A DNA stretch of 64,000 nucleotides from contig NZ_JAKWBK010000001.1 of NCBI RefSeq assembly GCF_022512515.1, forward strand, positions 4,340,001-4,404,000, in the 5' to 3' direction. Source of the DNA: Paraniabella hibiscisoli. Its GTDB lineage: Bacteria; Bacteroidota; Bacteroidia; Chitinophagales; Chitinophagaceae. Positions within the stretch are counted from its first letter, which is position 1. Every line of letters starts with the position of its first letter. The notes under the pieces were generated by a model, which worked only from the letters and a program-made list of their open reading frames with translations, made no database searches and was not told the DNA's origin. Position numbers and translations under genes: made by a program. Shown here piece after piece: positions 30,209 through 40,529 of the stretch.

Positions 30209-30426
30209 TGAAAAGTAGGGACACATCCTGATGTCTGCTAGACGGTCAGCCTTATGCTCTATGTTAATAAAGTTAACCTTATAAGTATTGAGCCGGATTA
30301 TGCAACCACATATCTACTATCTTTACGCCAAGATGCTGTTTCCGCGCCTTTGCGATCAGCCCGGACAAGAGCATTTCAAAAAGCATGATAGTGCTGGTAA
30401 ACCTGTTCTTAGAAAAACAAATAAGT

Positions 30427-31314
30427 ATGCATTTAAAAAAGCCGGTTGTTCATTTACTGTCGACTAATTCTGCACTCCATAAAATAGTTCTGCCTGTATT
30501 TTTTCTATTTACTTTATTTTCCAGCTGCAGGTCTTTGAAATTGCGCGAGACTGATCAATACCATATAGCCACTAATTTGAAGCTGGGTTATACAACCGAA
30601 ATGAAGTATTTTCAGGTAGATAAACAAAAAACGAGGAGTTTAATTACAGGTAATCCAAATGGACAGAACCTGCTACTGATTCACGGTTCTCCTTCGTCCT
30701 TGTCTGCATGGATGCCCTTATACACGGATTCAGCGTTTATGAGGACTTTTAGAATTATCGCGGTTGACAGGCCGGGATACGGCTATTCGAATTTCGGACA
30801 TGTGGAAACCAGTATTGCGAAGCAAGCCGAAATAGTTGAGGCGGTAATGGACTCCCTTAACTTATCAACTACCATCCTCTTAGGCTCTTCATACGGAGGA
30901 CCTGTAGCAGCACAAATAGCCATGCAACGGCCTGAGCGGGTTGAGCATTTGATATTACTATCAGCTTCTGTAAAACCTAGGGCAGAAAAGACATTCGGGA
31001 TTAGTTATTTAATGACAGCACCCGTTATTAAGTATATATTTCCGGCAATATTTAGAATGTCATCCGAAGAAAAATTTTCTCATGCTACCGAGCTAGCGAA
31101 GCTTAAAAACTGGAACCAAATAAAATCCCGCACATCCATTATACATGGTGATCAGGATCGCCTGGTATATTTTTCCAATGCTGAATTTTTAAAAGAGAAT
31201 ATTCTTGAATCGAAGTTGTATGTAATGAAAGACAAAGGACATGCCCTTATGTTTACAGAACCTGAATACTTAAAAAAATACTTTGGGAGGTGTTGGAGAA
31301 GGATAGCTCTGTGA
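30427..31314 (+). CDS. Alpha/beta hydrolase lipoprotein
   Basis: About 295 residues; ATG 30427 gives a lipoprotein signal VLPVFFLFTLFSSC. The fold motifs are LLLIHGSPSSLSAWMPLY (oxyanion loop), IAVDRPGYGYSN, LLGSSYGGPVAAQIA with nucleophile Ser in GSSYGG, SIIHGDQDRLVYF with the acid Asp and KGHALMFTEPEYL with the catalytic His. Typical esterase/hydrolase length. Substrate unknown. No partner gene is next to it; the following gene is convergent. Confidence 0.82.
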   Translation: MHLKKPVVHLLSTNSALHKIVLPVFFLFTLFSSCRSLKLRETDQYHIATNLKLGYTTEMKYFQVDKQKTRSLITGNPNGQNLLLIHGSPSSLSAWMPLYTDSAFMRTFRIIAVDRPGYGYSNFGHVETSIAKQAEIVEAVMDSLNLSTTILLGSSYGGPVAAQIAMQRPERVEHLILLSASVKPRAEKTFGISYLMTAPVIKYIFPAIFRMSSEEKFSHATELAKLKNWNQIKSRTSIIHGDQDRLVYFSNAEFLKENILESKLYVMKDKGHALMFTEPEYLKKYFGRCWRRIAL

Positions 31315-31365
31315 TAAGACCAGCAAATAATTAAATGAATGGTAGTTCTTGTCTGTCGTTAGTAT

Positions 31366-33008
31366 TTATAGTTTTACGCTTGCAGGCTCTTCCTCAGCCA
31401 GGTATTGAATGAACACCGATGGCGAAAGGCCTGTATAGGTTTTAAATATACTGGTGAACTTGCTATGGGACGAAAATCCTGCTTTTTCTGCAAGTATGCT
31501 TATCTTGTATTTTCTCCATTCAGCATCTTCCTTCAACTGTTTGATGATATAGTTGATCCGTAAATCATTGATGTAGCTGTTAAAGTCTTTCTGCTTGTAC
31601 TGCTTAATCAGGTAGGAAAGGTATTTTGTATTGGTATGAAGATGCGTTGAAAGAAAAGAAAGCGAAATGCTGGTCGAAGTAAAGAGCTGTTGGTCTTCAA
31701 ATTGATCTAGGCTCGTCAACAGCCGTTGCAGCGTTTCTTCCGGCATAAATAGATGATTTTCGGACTTCTTTGTAACCACCTCTCGAATGTGCTCCTCACT
31801 ATCTTTTTCAGGCTCCTGGTGGGCGGAGGGGTGCTTTGCCTGTTCCAGTGGCATACTTTCCTGGTCAGCGGCCGGTACACTTATCGGCCGGTCGTTCCTT
31901 TTATTTCAAAGTCTGCCATGAACTGGGCAAATTTTCTTTTTGACTTCTCCGGTAGTAGAGAAAAGACAGGCGCCCAACACAATGACAAAAGATCCTATGA
32001 CTATGGGTATATTCCTGGCCCTGATAATATGCTGGGCTTCCTGGTTTTTATGCTCGAGTCCGATCAATGCACTATCGAGAAATTGTGCCCGGCTCGAATT
32101 GATTTCATCTCTTAAGGAGTCTTGCTTTTGGCGCACTTTTTCGAAACTGGTAATGTCTTTTGTTATTAAGTAATACTTTTGCAAAGTTTTGTAAATCTCA
32201 CCTTTTAAAGACAGGTGCCCGGACGCTTCAGCTACCCGTCCCGCGCTGTCGAGGTAGAGCTTTGCTTTGGTGAGCTCCTCCTTCTGGATAAGTACATCTG
32301 CTATTCCGTTATAGCAGAGGCCTTTGATAGTGTTATCCGGCATCTGCTTCATCAAGTTCAGGCTGTTTTCATAGTGGTACAGGGATCGCCGGTAGTCTGC
32401 CAGGTAAAAGTAATTGAGTCCCAATAATTGCTCGTTATTGGCGGTGAGGTAATCTTTATTTTGAGAAATTTGATTGAAGTTTTTTGCGACTCCTGTATAC
32501 GCTGAATGGATGCGTAATAGTTTTTAACGGCAATGTCGTTATAAGCCAGTTCCTGGTTAATAAAACCGGTAGTACTTCTAACCATTTCAGGATTACTGAT
32601 CCTGGAGATCATGGTCAGCGCTCGATCACAATACATCCTCGATTTGCCATAAAGATGTAATATTCTATACTGTGTTGCAAGAAACCCACTGATCCGCACC
32701 ATCCAGTTATAATCCGGTACTTTACTTATAATAGAGTAGGCTTTTTCTGCCAGTTCGGCTGCCTGGGTTAGCTTTTGTTGCTGTTGGTACAGGGATGCAG
32801 AGAGCATCAAGCTCTTGGCCTGAAACAGTGGTGTTGTTGAAACATTAAAGAGAGAGTCTGCCATTTGTAAGGCCAGTTGCATGTTTTTGGGCGATACTTC
32901 CAGGTAAATCTTTGTATATAGCTCGTTATAGGCTTCGGGATTTTGTGCTTTTGTTGTAGCGTAAAAAAAGCAGCAAACCATCAAGATAAAAATATTGAAT
33001 TTTTTCAT
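31366..33008 (-). CDS. TPR-containing membrane AraC-family regulator, frameshifted
   Basis: Bacteroidota-type one-component regulator of about 545 residues. From ATG 33008: signal/TM segment FNIFILMVCCFFYATTKAQ, several TPR-like helices (YTKIYLEVSPKNMQLALQMADSLF; SLYHYENSLNLM), a TM helix (IVIGSFVIVLGACLFSLL) and a C-terminal AraC helix-turn-helix (YINDLRINYIIKQL; KISILAEKAGFSSHSKFTSIFKTYTGLSPSVFIQY). Breaks are at T6 32480-32485, A4 31961-31964 and a compensating one near 31872. Family members sense starvation or cell-surface conditions; the target is unknown. Confidence 0.83.
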
Positions 33009-33026
33009 AAGAGAAAGGAAGCTCAC

Positions 33027-33391
33027 GTGTACCTATTAGAACGCGAAAAGATTTAAACGGTAAATGTATGAACTTTATACGGGCAAATTCTTACTAAATA
33101 GTTAAAACACAGTCAATTGTCTGTTCATTTTCCGGAATTCGGCAAATGAAAAATGCCAACTATACACATTCTCCGTGGATTTAGCCAACCTATATCCTCA
33201 CAAAACTATTGTTAAGCCTTTAAATAGAGATTTATGCTATCTGTTTTCCTGAATACAGCCATACAACTTTTTTTTCAAATAGAGACCGGTTATACTTTCG
33301 CCCCGCCCGATCAAAATGATTTGATCAGTTCTGCTTCGACGGTCATACAAAAAAGGTCTCAAACAAGTTTTAAACAATAAATACCTCTTCA
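33027..33391. promoter_or_regulatory. Divergent upstream region with short hairpin
   Basis: Lies between the leftward TPR-AraC gene and the rightward DUF6923-type gene. GATCAAA-ATGA-TTTGATC at 33309-33326 is a perfect seven-pair inverted repeat. TACTTTCG just upstream (33293-33300) is one base off the TAnnTTTG -7 motif. AraC-type autoregulation through this stretch is possible. Confidence 0.4.
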
Positions 33392-35001
33392 ATGCGAATT
33401 AAAATTATTGCACTATTAACCTTACTATGGGGATATCAGTCTAAAGCCCAAACACCCACACCGGTAAACTGTCTCGATGGTCTTGCTTATATCTTAACCA
33501 ATGGTGAAGGAGGCCCTAGTCTGTATTCCATGACGCTTTCCGCTACGGCTCCCACGCTTGTAGGATCTTTAGGTACAACTGCTTTCAATGCCATCGGTTA
33601 CAATGCTTCCGACAATTTTATGTATGCGATCAATCAGGCGGGCGAAGTATATCGTATTGGCGCTAACAGTGCCCGTGCAGCTGTTGCAGTTTCAGATCCG
33701 AATAGCCTTTTAGGCCGGGGTACACAGCCGGAGATATTTCTTCGTCGGGTGTATATTACATGTATAATAACACAGCACAGCGTTTTGTATCTATTGATCT
33801 GGCTTCGGGCACACCTGTTGCCACGCTTGTTACCTACACGGTAGCCGCAGGTCAAACACTTAACGGAACCATCGATGATTTCGTTTTCCACCCTTCTGAT
33901 GGTAATATCTACGGTGTAACCAGCACCCGCCAGTTGTTTACATTTAATATTACTACCAATGTTCTTACGGTAAAAGGCAGTGTAAGCGGAGCGCTTGCTG
34001 CCACCGGAACCAAAGGCACTGCATTTATGGATGCTGCCGGCAATATGTATGTGGGACAAAACAGCAATGGTACATTATATCGTATCGGTAACCCTGCTAC
34101 AGGTAGTTCCTGGACATCCACTTCTTTCTCCACCGCACTTGCCAGCCTCGATGGCCAACCCTTTGATGGTGCGCGTTGTGCCAGTGTGGTGCCGCCAGCC
34201 GCTAACAACGATGAAAGAGAACTGACCGAGCTTACTCCGGTAACACTGGATATAGTTAACAGCAATACGCCGGGAATGGGTAAAGACGGACAAGGTACTT
34301 ATCCATTGGATAATACCTCCGTTGTATTATATCCAACAGAGACAGGAGCAGCGGTAGGATCTAATTCCATCGAGCTTACAGGTAAAGGCACATTTACACT
34401 GAATCCTTCAACTGGTATCCTTACTTTTTCGCCTGTTTCAGGTTTCTCGGGCGAGGCTATTATTTGGTATACAGTAGAAGATACCAATAATAATATCTCC
34501 AACAGGGCATCGGTAAAGGTATTTGTAGCCGATGGTACTGTACTGCCTGTTCGCTTTGATGCTTTATCAGCTACGTTAACCCAGGGACAGCTAAGGGTTG
34601 ATTGGACAACGATATCAGAAAATGAGAACAGCTATTTTGATATAGAAGTATCCGCCGATGGTAATGACTTTAAGTCAATAGGTACCTTAAAAAGCCAGGC
34701 GCTTAATGGCAATTCTGATATTGCTTTAGGTTATCAGTTCACGCTGGATACCAACCAAAATGCGCTTTTATTAGGAACGTCTTTCGCGATCGCTCTTATT
34801 GCTTTTGCTGCGGGAAAAAACCGGAGAAAAGCATGGGTGTTATCTGCTCTTACAATCATGATTGTCATTGGATTTGTATCCTGCTCTAAGCGGGACACAA
34901 CCATTGCTACCGGTGATCAGTCATTATTGGTGCGTATTAAGCAGGTAGATAAAGATGGAAAATATGCCTACAGTAAAATCATTCGGGCTGTGGTAAAATA
35001 A
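33392..35001 (+). CDS. Large secreted DUF6923-like protein with internal membrane segment, frameshifted
   Basis: About 535 residues. Signal peptide IALLTLLWGYQSKAQ, then a propeller-like region (YILTNGEGGPSLYSM, NFMYAINQAGEVYRIG, VYYMYNNTAQRFVSIDLASG, GNIYGVTSTRQLFTFNI, NMYVGQNSNGTLYRIG) as in DUF6923, a cadherin-like stretch (GTFTLNPSTGILTFSPVSGF) and the common Bacteroidota module LPVRFDALSATL...WTTISENENSYFDIEVS. This last module is split by a hydrophobic hairpin (LLLGTSFAIALIAFAAGKNRRK and VLSALTIMIVIGFVSCSKRD) before LLVRIKQVDKDGKYAYSKII. A frame break at T4 33706-33709 is repaired by one T. Function unknown; probably cell-surface. Confidence 0.75.
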
Positions 35002-35019
35002 CCATCCTTTGTTTCCATC

Positions 35020-35053
35020 GAAAAGCCGTTTCAAATGCTTGAAACGGCTTTTC
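35020..35053 (+). terminator. Rho-independent terminator
   Basis: GAAAAGCCGTTTCAA (35020-35034) pairs perfectly with TTGAAACGGCTTTTC (35039-35053) over a four-base loop, 18 bases after the stop of the DUF6923-like gene. The stem ends in CTTTTC and can also work for the leftward direction. Confidence 0.8.
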
Positions 35054-35129
35054 GTATTATTCATATTCCTGAAATTATCGGTTGTATCACTTTGTCACTA
35101 TAACAGCGGATCAAACTTGCCTGGTACTT

Positions 35130-35705
35130 TTAAACTGTTGCACTTGTACTATTATGATACATAATAAATCCGCCGTTATTTTTTAAGCTATCGCTGATCT
35201 TTTGAAAAGCTGTTTTTAGGTTTCCTGGAAGTACTTCTTCGGGCTCATCGCAGTTAGCTGTAAATATGATGATCCATTCTTTAGCTTCACCAGTTATTTG
35301 CTGAATCAGTTCGAAAAAGATACTATCATCTGCGTAAATGTCTGCCGGTTTTAACAGGGCCGCTGATATTTGATCGTCATCTGGAACAACTGAAATGCAT
35401 TGCCAGCTCTGTTCCTCAAAATGTTTTGGAATCTTTGGTAGAACAAACTTGGCTAAAGGCCCCTGTGTCAGATTGAAGTATTCATATTTCGCCTGAACAA
35501 GATCCTGCGGGTATAGCTGTCCCTGCGACTCCAATACCTGCCTTTTAAAACAAATACCCGGTGTCTCATATGTTTTCGGTACTACAATATCAACACAAAT
35601 CTCCCGCATGAATTTTTTAATTTTATGATCTTTAAAACTACCTGTTTTAGTTCTGCCCAAAACCAGGACCAGGCATATTACCAATGATTGAGATTTTGGG
35701 GACAT
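35130..35705 (-). CDS. Hypothetical protein
   Basis: 191 residues, no family recognised. The first 16 residues (SQSLVICLVLVLG) are hydrophobic and could act as a signal or anchor; an alternative start is MREICVDIVVPK at residue 33. Acidic, with VVPDDDQISAALLKPADIYADDS and EWIIIFTANCDEPEEVLPG; the latter stretch suggests an alpha/beta domain. No partner gene. Confidence 0.6.
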   Translation of the reverse strand: MSPKSQSLVICLVLVLGRTKTGSFKDHKIKKFMREICVDIVVPKTYETPGICFKRQVLESQGQLYPQDLVQAKYEYFNLTQGPLAKFVLPKIPKHFEEQSWQCISVVPDDDQISAALLKPADIYADDSIFFELIQQITGEAKEWIIIFTANCDEPEEVLPGNLKTAFQKISDSLKNNGGFIMYHNSTSATV

Positions 35706-35945
35706 TTATATTGGTAGTGCGCATATATGGTGTTAGTATTCAATATTGATGCCTGTATCGGCTACCGGCACGAAAGGTACAAAACGATTTGTTACTGTGG
35801 AATTATTTCCATTAATAATAGTGATATATACCCTATTATCAGGCCTGCTGATCAACCCAGTTTGTGCGCGGCAAGTTAGCCGATGCCCATCGCCGATTGA
35901 TATCGGGTGCAGTTAGCGCGAAAGAGATGAGTTTTTTATATAAAA
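35706..35945. other. Intergenic stretch
   Basis: About 240 bases with stops in every frame between the hypothetical gene and the terminator of alanine dehydrogenase. Nothing recognisable. Confidence 0.4.
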
Positions 35946-35991
35946 AGCTACTGTAGAAGATGATCGCCTGATCGTCTCATCTACAGTAGCT
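35946..35991 (-). terminator. Terminator of alanine dehydrogenase gene
   Basis: AGCTACTGTAGA (35946-35957) pairs with TCTACAGTAGCT (35980-35991), continued by AGATGATC/GATCGTCT with one G-U-type mismatch and a GCCT loop. On the minus strand the stem is followed by TTTTATATAAAAAAC, a short U-tract. It lies 49 bases after the ald stop. Confidence 0.75.
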
Positions 35992-36039
35992 GCTATTTCC
36001 TGATCTGAATAATTTGAATCAGGAATCGGATTCAATTAA

Positions 36040-37163
36040 TTACAATACAGAAAGCTCCTCGGTTAATGGTTCATTGAGAGGAAGGTTCCATGCTTCAGCC
36101 ACACCCTTGTATAATACTTTTCCATTGGCAATGTTAAGGCCTCGTTCCAGCTCTTTGTTATCCCTGCAGGCAGTTTGCCATCCTTTATCGGCCAGTTGCA
36201 AGGCGTAAGGCAAGGTGGCATTTGTTAAAGCCAGCGTAGAAGTGTAAGGAACAGCACCGGGCATGTTGGCTACACAGTAATGTACAATATCATCAATAAT
36301 AAAGGTAGGGTTCTCATGCGTTGTAGGTGTACAGGTTTCAATACAACCTCCCTGGTCAACGGCTACGTCAACCAGCACTGTACCCGGACGCATGTCTTTC
36401 AGCATATCACGCGTAATAAGCAAGGGCGCCTTAGCTCCCGGAATTAGTACAGCACCTATGATCAGGTCGGCATCCTTTATCATGGCCCGGATATTATAGC
36501 TGCTAGACATCATGGTAGTTACATTGGCGGGAAGAATGTCTGAAAGCTGTCGCAGCCGCGGCAGGCTTATATCCATAATGGTAACCTGTGCGCCCAGACC
36601 GGCAGCCATCTTTGCTGCCTGTGTGCCTACAATGCCACCACCCAAAATTAGTACTTTACCAGGGGGAACACCAGGTACGCCGCCGAGCAGGATACCACGG
36701 CCTTTCAATGGTTTTTCCAGGGATTTAGCGCCTTCCTGAACCGACATGCGGCCTGCCACTTCTGACATGGGAACCAATAAAGGCAGGCTGCCATCTCTTT
36801 TTCAACAGTTTCGTAGGCCAGGCAAATGGCGCCGCTTTCAATCATCGCCATTGTCAACGGTTCTGACGAAGCAAAGTGGAAGTAGGTAAATACCAGTTGA
36901 TCTTTCTTAATTAAGCGGTATTCCGACTCGATAGGTTCTTTCACTTTTATGATCATCTCAGCAATATCGTAAACCTCTTCTATCGAATCTAAGATATGAG
37001 CTCCGGCGGCTATATATTCTTCATTCGTAAAACCGCTGCCGGATCCGGCATTTAATTGAACGTATACCTCGTGCCCGTGACTTTTCATTTCGGCTGCACC
37101 AGCCGGAGTTAGAGCTACACGGTTTTCGTTATTTTTTATTTCTTTTGGAACACCTATGATCAT
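36040..37163 (-). CDS. ald: Alanine dehydrogenase, frameshifted
   Basis: NAD-dependent enzyme interconverting L-alanine and pyruvate plus ammonia, about 374 residues. [20 protein letters not shown] at the start, [82 protein letters not shown] (NAD loop), [14 protein letters not shown] and [20 protein letters not shown] are all signature blocks. One break in an A5 run near 36803 joins after one added A ([13 protein letters not shown]). Divergent from an Lrp-type gene, with a terminator behind it. Confidence 0.93.
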
Positions 37164-37182
37164 TTTATAATTTAATTTAATG

Positions 37183-37190
37183 CAAAATTA
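37183..37190 (-). promoter_or_regulatory. Candidate -7 element of ald promoter
   Basis: On the minus strand TAATTTTG matches TAnnTTTG exactly and lies 20-27 bases before the ald ATG (37163). The spacing puts transcription start a few bases before the gene, in the AT-rich divergent region with lrp. Confidence 0.45.
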
Positions 37191-37343
37191 TTTATCAGTA
37201 AAATTTGCATGAATTGTTTAAAAAAATAATTATTTATTTCTTATTTCTCACCGTTATTGAGAAAAAATTTCTAAATTCAATATATCAGGGCCTGCCAAAA
37301 AGAAAAAAGCAGTTACCTTCTCTTATTTTAAAATATTTAGCTT

Positions 37344-37801
37344 ATGACACTTGACGAAACAGATAAAAAAATACTACGTCTTCTGCAAGAGAATGCTCAT
37401 CTTACTTATAAAGACATCGCTAAAAGAATTAATCTTTCTTTGACTCCGGTTCATGACCGTGTTAAGAAGCTGGAACGGGAGGGGGTGATACAGAAATATG
37501 TAACCGTATTAAACAAGGATAAATTAGGCAAGCAGCTCATGGTATATTGCCAGGTGAGTCTGGCAAAACAGACTTTTGATATCTCAGAGGCTTTTAATAC
37601 GGCCATCAGGAATCTGCCTGAAGTGATGGAGTGCAACCTGATATCGGGAAATTATGATTATATGCTAAAGGTAGTAGTGCCTGACATGGAAGCGTATCAT
37701 ACATTCCATCAAAAAAGCTGTCCATACTTTCTGCGGTTTCCCTGATCAATACTGTTTTCGTAATATCTGAAGTAAAGAATTCATTCTCGCTGCCCTTATA
37801 G
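37344..37801 (+). CDS. Lrp/AsnC-family transcriptional regulator, frameshifted
   Basis: About 152 residues with an N-terminal helix-turn-helix (LDETDKKILRLLQENAHLTYKDIAKRI, LSLTPVHDRVKKLEREGVI) and a C-terminal RAM domain (LMVYCQVSLAKQT, VMECNLISGNYDYMLKVVVPDMEAY). A break at A6 near 37711-37716 truncates the end; adding one A extends it with HQKKLSILSAVSLINTVFVI to a normal family end at 37801. Divergently placed 180 bases from alanine dehydrogenase, it most likely senses an amino acid and controls ald, as in other bacteria with ald-lrp pairs. Confidence 0.9.
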
Positions 37802-38067
37802 TATTTAAGCTTACTGACGCAAACAATTTCGGTAAGGCGGGAGATTGAAACTATACCTGTTGCCTAAAACCCCAGCCAAAATGCTCAATAACACATAATA
37901 TGATGAAGATTGGCTGCTAAATGTAAATCTCTATTAGCCCTGTTTCTCGAACCTGATTTCCTTTTGAACGATTGTGATCTTTTAAGTTCGCTGCTGCGTC
38001 CGGGTAAATAAGTGGTGCGGCTTTATAAAAGCGGCAGCGTTTTTGCCTTAATTCCTAAAACTGGATA

Positions 38068-38526
38068 ATGGCAAATACAAATACGCAGGCAACAGAAGTA
38101 CTATCAGAGCAGGTAACACCACTGACCCTTGTTATCAATGAAGCGGTGGATAAAGGGTTTGACCTCATTTTCAGGATTAAAGAAAATGGTAGTCTTTGGG
38201 ATCAATATGGCATTAACTATGAACCGGGGGATATGAAAATTGTATTCTCCAGGGTTTTTGAAAATAATCCCGAAGATGCCCGCCAGACCAGTGCTTCGAG
38301 GGTCTATTTGCTACGCAATAATGAGGGTGATAAAGGTATTTTGGTGGATGCTGATGGTATATACGGAGATGGGAGGATTGCCGCATGCGTCGGTACTATG
38401 GAGTATAAAGAAAACAAAAGAATGGAAAGACAGGGTGGGCTGAAAAACAAGTTAACCATTGCTGCTGCCGGTTTGTTACTGATAGGTAGCGCAATAGCAT
38501 TCAGGATGCTCGGTCGCAGATCTTAA
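38068..38526 (+). CDS. Hypothetical tail-anchored protein
   Basis: 152 residues, no family recognised. A soluble N-terminal part (LVINEAVDKGFDLIFRIKENGSLW, YGDGRIAACVGTMEY) is followed near the C-terminus by one membrane helix LTIAAAGLLLIGSAIAFRML and a short basic end RRS, so it is probably tail-anchored in the inner membrane with the bulk in the cytoplasm. Stands alone. Confidence 0.65.
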   Translation: MANTNTQATEVLSEQVTPLTLVINEAVDKGFDLIFRIKENGSLWDQYGINYEPGDMKIVFSRVFENNPEDARQTSASRVYLLRNNEGDKGILVDADGIYGDGRIAACVGTMEYKENKRMERQGGLKNKLTIAAAGLLLIGSAIAFRMLGRRS

Positions 38527-38625
38527 AAATGCATTGTTCTATACATGATCTGGTGCTGTAAACTGTTTCGCTGATTTCCTAACGCTATATCAAAACTAGC
38601 GATTAACCTTATTTATTCCAGCAGG

Positions 38626-38928
38626 TCACTTTCTGTATGCATAGCACAAAGCCAATTGTTGTTTTTCTTTCAGCCAGGTAGAAGTGCAGGTGCATTTCAT
38701 GGGGGAGCCATCATAGTCAAATTCAATAAGGTAACCAATAATGGCATGGTCTGACCCGGTTTGTAGTTGTTCGCCGGAAATGCTGATCACCTTCATTTCT
38801 TTATCACTGCCTTTATTAAACATTTCTCTGTAGGCGGGCTCGCTTACGCTCATTACGCCATGCTTGCCCGCAACAATGCAAGGGAACTTTGTCAATGCTT
38901 TTAGGGTTTCATAATTTTTATGAACCAT
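38626..38928 (-). CDS. Hypothetical protein, possibly DUF4440/SnoaL-like
   Basis: 100 residues. FPCIVAGKHGVMSVSEPAYREMF, SDHAIIGYLIEFDYDGSP and CTSTWLKEKQQLALCYAYRK recall the C-terminal strands of NTF2-like DUF4440 proteins (final strands with STW-K...L-Y), but it is shorter than the usual 120-130 residues. Assignment is tentative. Confidence 0.5.
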   Translation of the reverse strand: MVHKNYETLKALTKFPCIVAGKHGVMSVSEPAYREMFNKGSDKEMKVISISGEQLQTGSDHAIIGYLIEFDYDGSPMKCTCTSTWLKEKQQLALCYAYRK

Positions 38929-38998
38929 AGCATTCCAATACTTCTTTTCGAGGGGTAAAATTTCGATTTCCGTAATTTGTATTATTTGAAGTCAGTCG

Positions 38999-39027
38999 AC
39001 AAAAGCCAGGCCTGAAACGGCTTTTGT
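38999..39027. other. Orphan terminator-like hairpin
   Basis: ACAAAAGCC (38999-39007) and GGCTTTTGT (39019-39027) form a perfect nine-pair stem with an 11-base loop. It lies upstream of the leftward gene at 38928 and has no gene ending into it, so it may belong to an unrecognised short transcript. Confidence 0.45.
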
Positions 39028-39208
39028 AAAAGCATTAATAGAAAGCCTATACCTGGGTAAGCGCAGATAAAAGGATAAATTAAAGTAGCATGTTGATCAT
39101 TTAAACTGAATTCAATGGCCGGCACATTTCTACACCGAATGCATCTATAGGAGTCATTGGGTTTAATGTGTGTTCCGACTTTATTGGCACCAGATTTGTC
39201 TCTTGTAA

Positions 39209-39428
<220 letters not shown>

Positions 39429-39432
<4 letters not shown>

Positions 39433-39662
39433 GGTTTGAAAGAGGGGGGTACTGCAGTAGTATGGTTTCCGGGATTAACCCAGGTGATCAGGATATGCCC
39501 CTCATCAAATTGGGTGAATGAAAAATCGTGCTTAGTCAAGCAGTCTTTTTGCATTAATTCATGAACCATTGTCAAAAGAAGCGTGCCTTGTTGCACTATT
39601 TCATCACTATCCGATAAACGCATAGTACGAAGCACTTGTTCGTAATTGAGTTCACTTCTCAT
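39429..39662 (-). CDS. Small hypothetical protein
   Basis: 77 residues, no recognised family: MRSELNYEQVLRTMRLSDSD, then VHELMQKDCLTKHDFSFTQF and EGHILITWVNPG. No signal peptide or membrane helix. The stop codon shares the palindrome CTAG with the convergent DUF5670 gene. Confidence 0.45.
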
Positions 39663-39775
39663 GTACCTTAGTTTGTAGAATAAAGGTAAGCGACAGTTGC
39701 TATTAATTAAAGAAAATAAGGGTATAAATTTCCTTTTTCTAAAAATCGTGGAAATTCTTCCTCAGGTTTGCTTTG

Positions 39776-40156
39776 TTAAAGGCTCCAGACTGCTAACTCA
39801 TAACCATCCGGGTCGATGAAATGGAAACGGCGCCCGCCCGGAAAGCTAAAAATATCCAGGGAGATCAAGCCGCCGGCTTCCAATACATTTTCTCTCGTCT
39901 GTATAAGATCTAGGGAGTAAAGAATGACCAGGATGCTTCCTCTTACCGGAGTTCCTATAGTAAAGCCGCCATCTACAAAATCGCCTTCGAAAGCCGTGTA
40001 ATCCGGACCATAATCAGTAAAGCTCCAGCCAAAGGCGCTGTTGTAAAAAGTTTTAGCTGCTTCAATATCTTTCGAGAGAAATTCAAGGTATTGTACTTGC
40101 TGATGTATTAATTTTTCAGGACCACTGTTCATATCCTCAGGAGTTTTTGCAAACAT
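39776..40156 (-). CDS. VOC-family (glyoxalase-like) protein
   Basis: 126 residues of one paired beta-alpha-beta-beta-beta unit. VQYLEFLSKDIEAAKTFYNSAFGWSFTDYGPDYTAF, FTIGTPVRGSILVILYS and FPGGRRFHFIDPDGYELAVW with the terminal Glu metal ligand are typical of VOC proteins of the bleomycin-resistance/glyoxalase type. Enzyme substrate unknown. Confidence 0.85.
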   Translation of the reverse strand: MFAKTPEDMNSGPEKLIHQQVQYLEFLSKDIEAAKTFYNSAFGWSFTDYGPDYTAFEGDFVDGGFTIGTPVRGSILVILYSLDLIQTRENVLEAGGLISLDIFSFPGGRRFHFIDPDGYELAVWSL

Positions 40157-40529
40157 ATCAATTCGGCTGCATCTCTTCGAAATTTTAATGGGTTTAAATT
40201 TGATAGGCCCCAGGGTATGGCCGGCCTCATTCGTTACATTTCATCATTTGCGTGCCCGTGTAACGGGTTTAAGTATGCGATTACAAAAAGCACCCCTTAT
40301 AGAAATAAGCGGTGCACTCTCGAAAACTATCTGTTAAGGAAAACTATACTAAATCTTTGGGGATTTTCTCTCAAAATCACTCAATTATTCTGTAGCAAAA
40401 TCAAAAAAACCTGTTTATTTTCATGGTGCAAACATAAAGGTTCAATCATCTAATCATTTTCGAAATCGGGAAAATGATTTACGAGATTGGAAAAAGTAAG
40501 CAATGGCACACATTCAGTAACTTTATCGG
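40157..40529. promoter_or_regulatory. Upstream region of histidine kinase with inverted repeat
   Basis: AATCATTTTC (40452-40461) and GAAAATGATT (40470-40479) form a perfect ten-base inverted repeat with an eight-base spacer, 51 bases before the kinase ATG at 40530. It lacks a U-run, so operator or attenuator is more likely than terminator. Otherwise nothing stands out. Confidence 0.45.
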
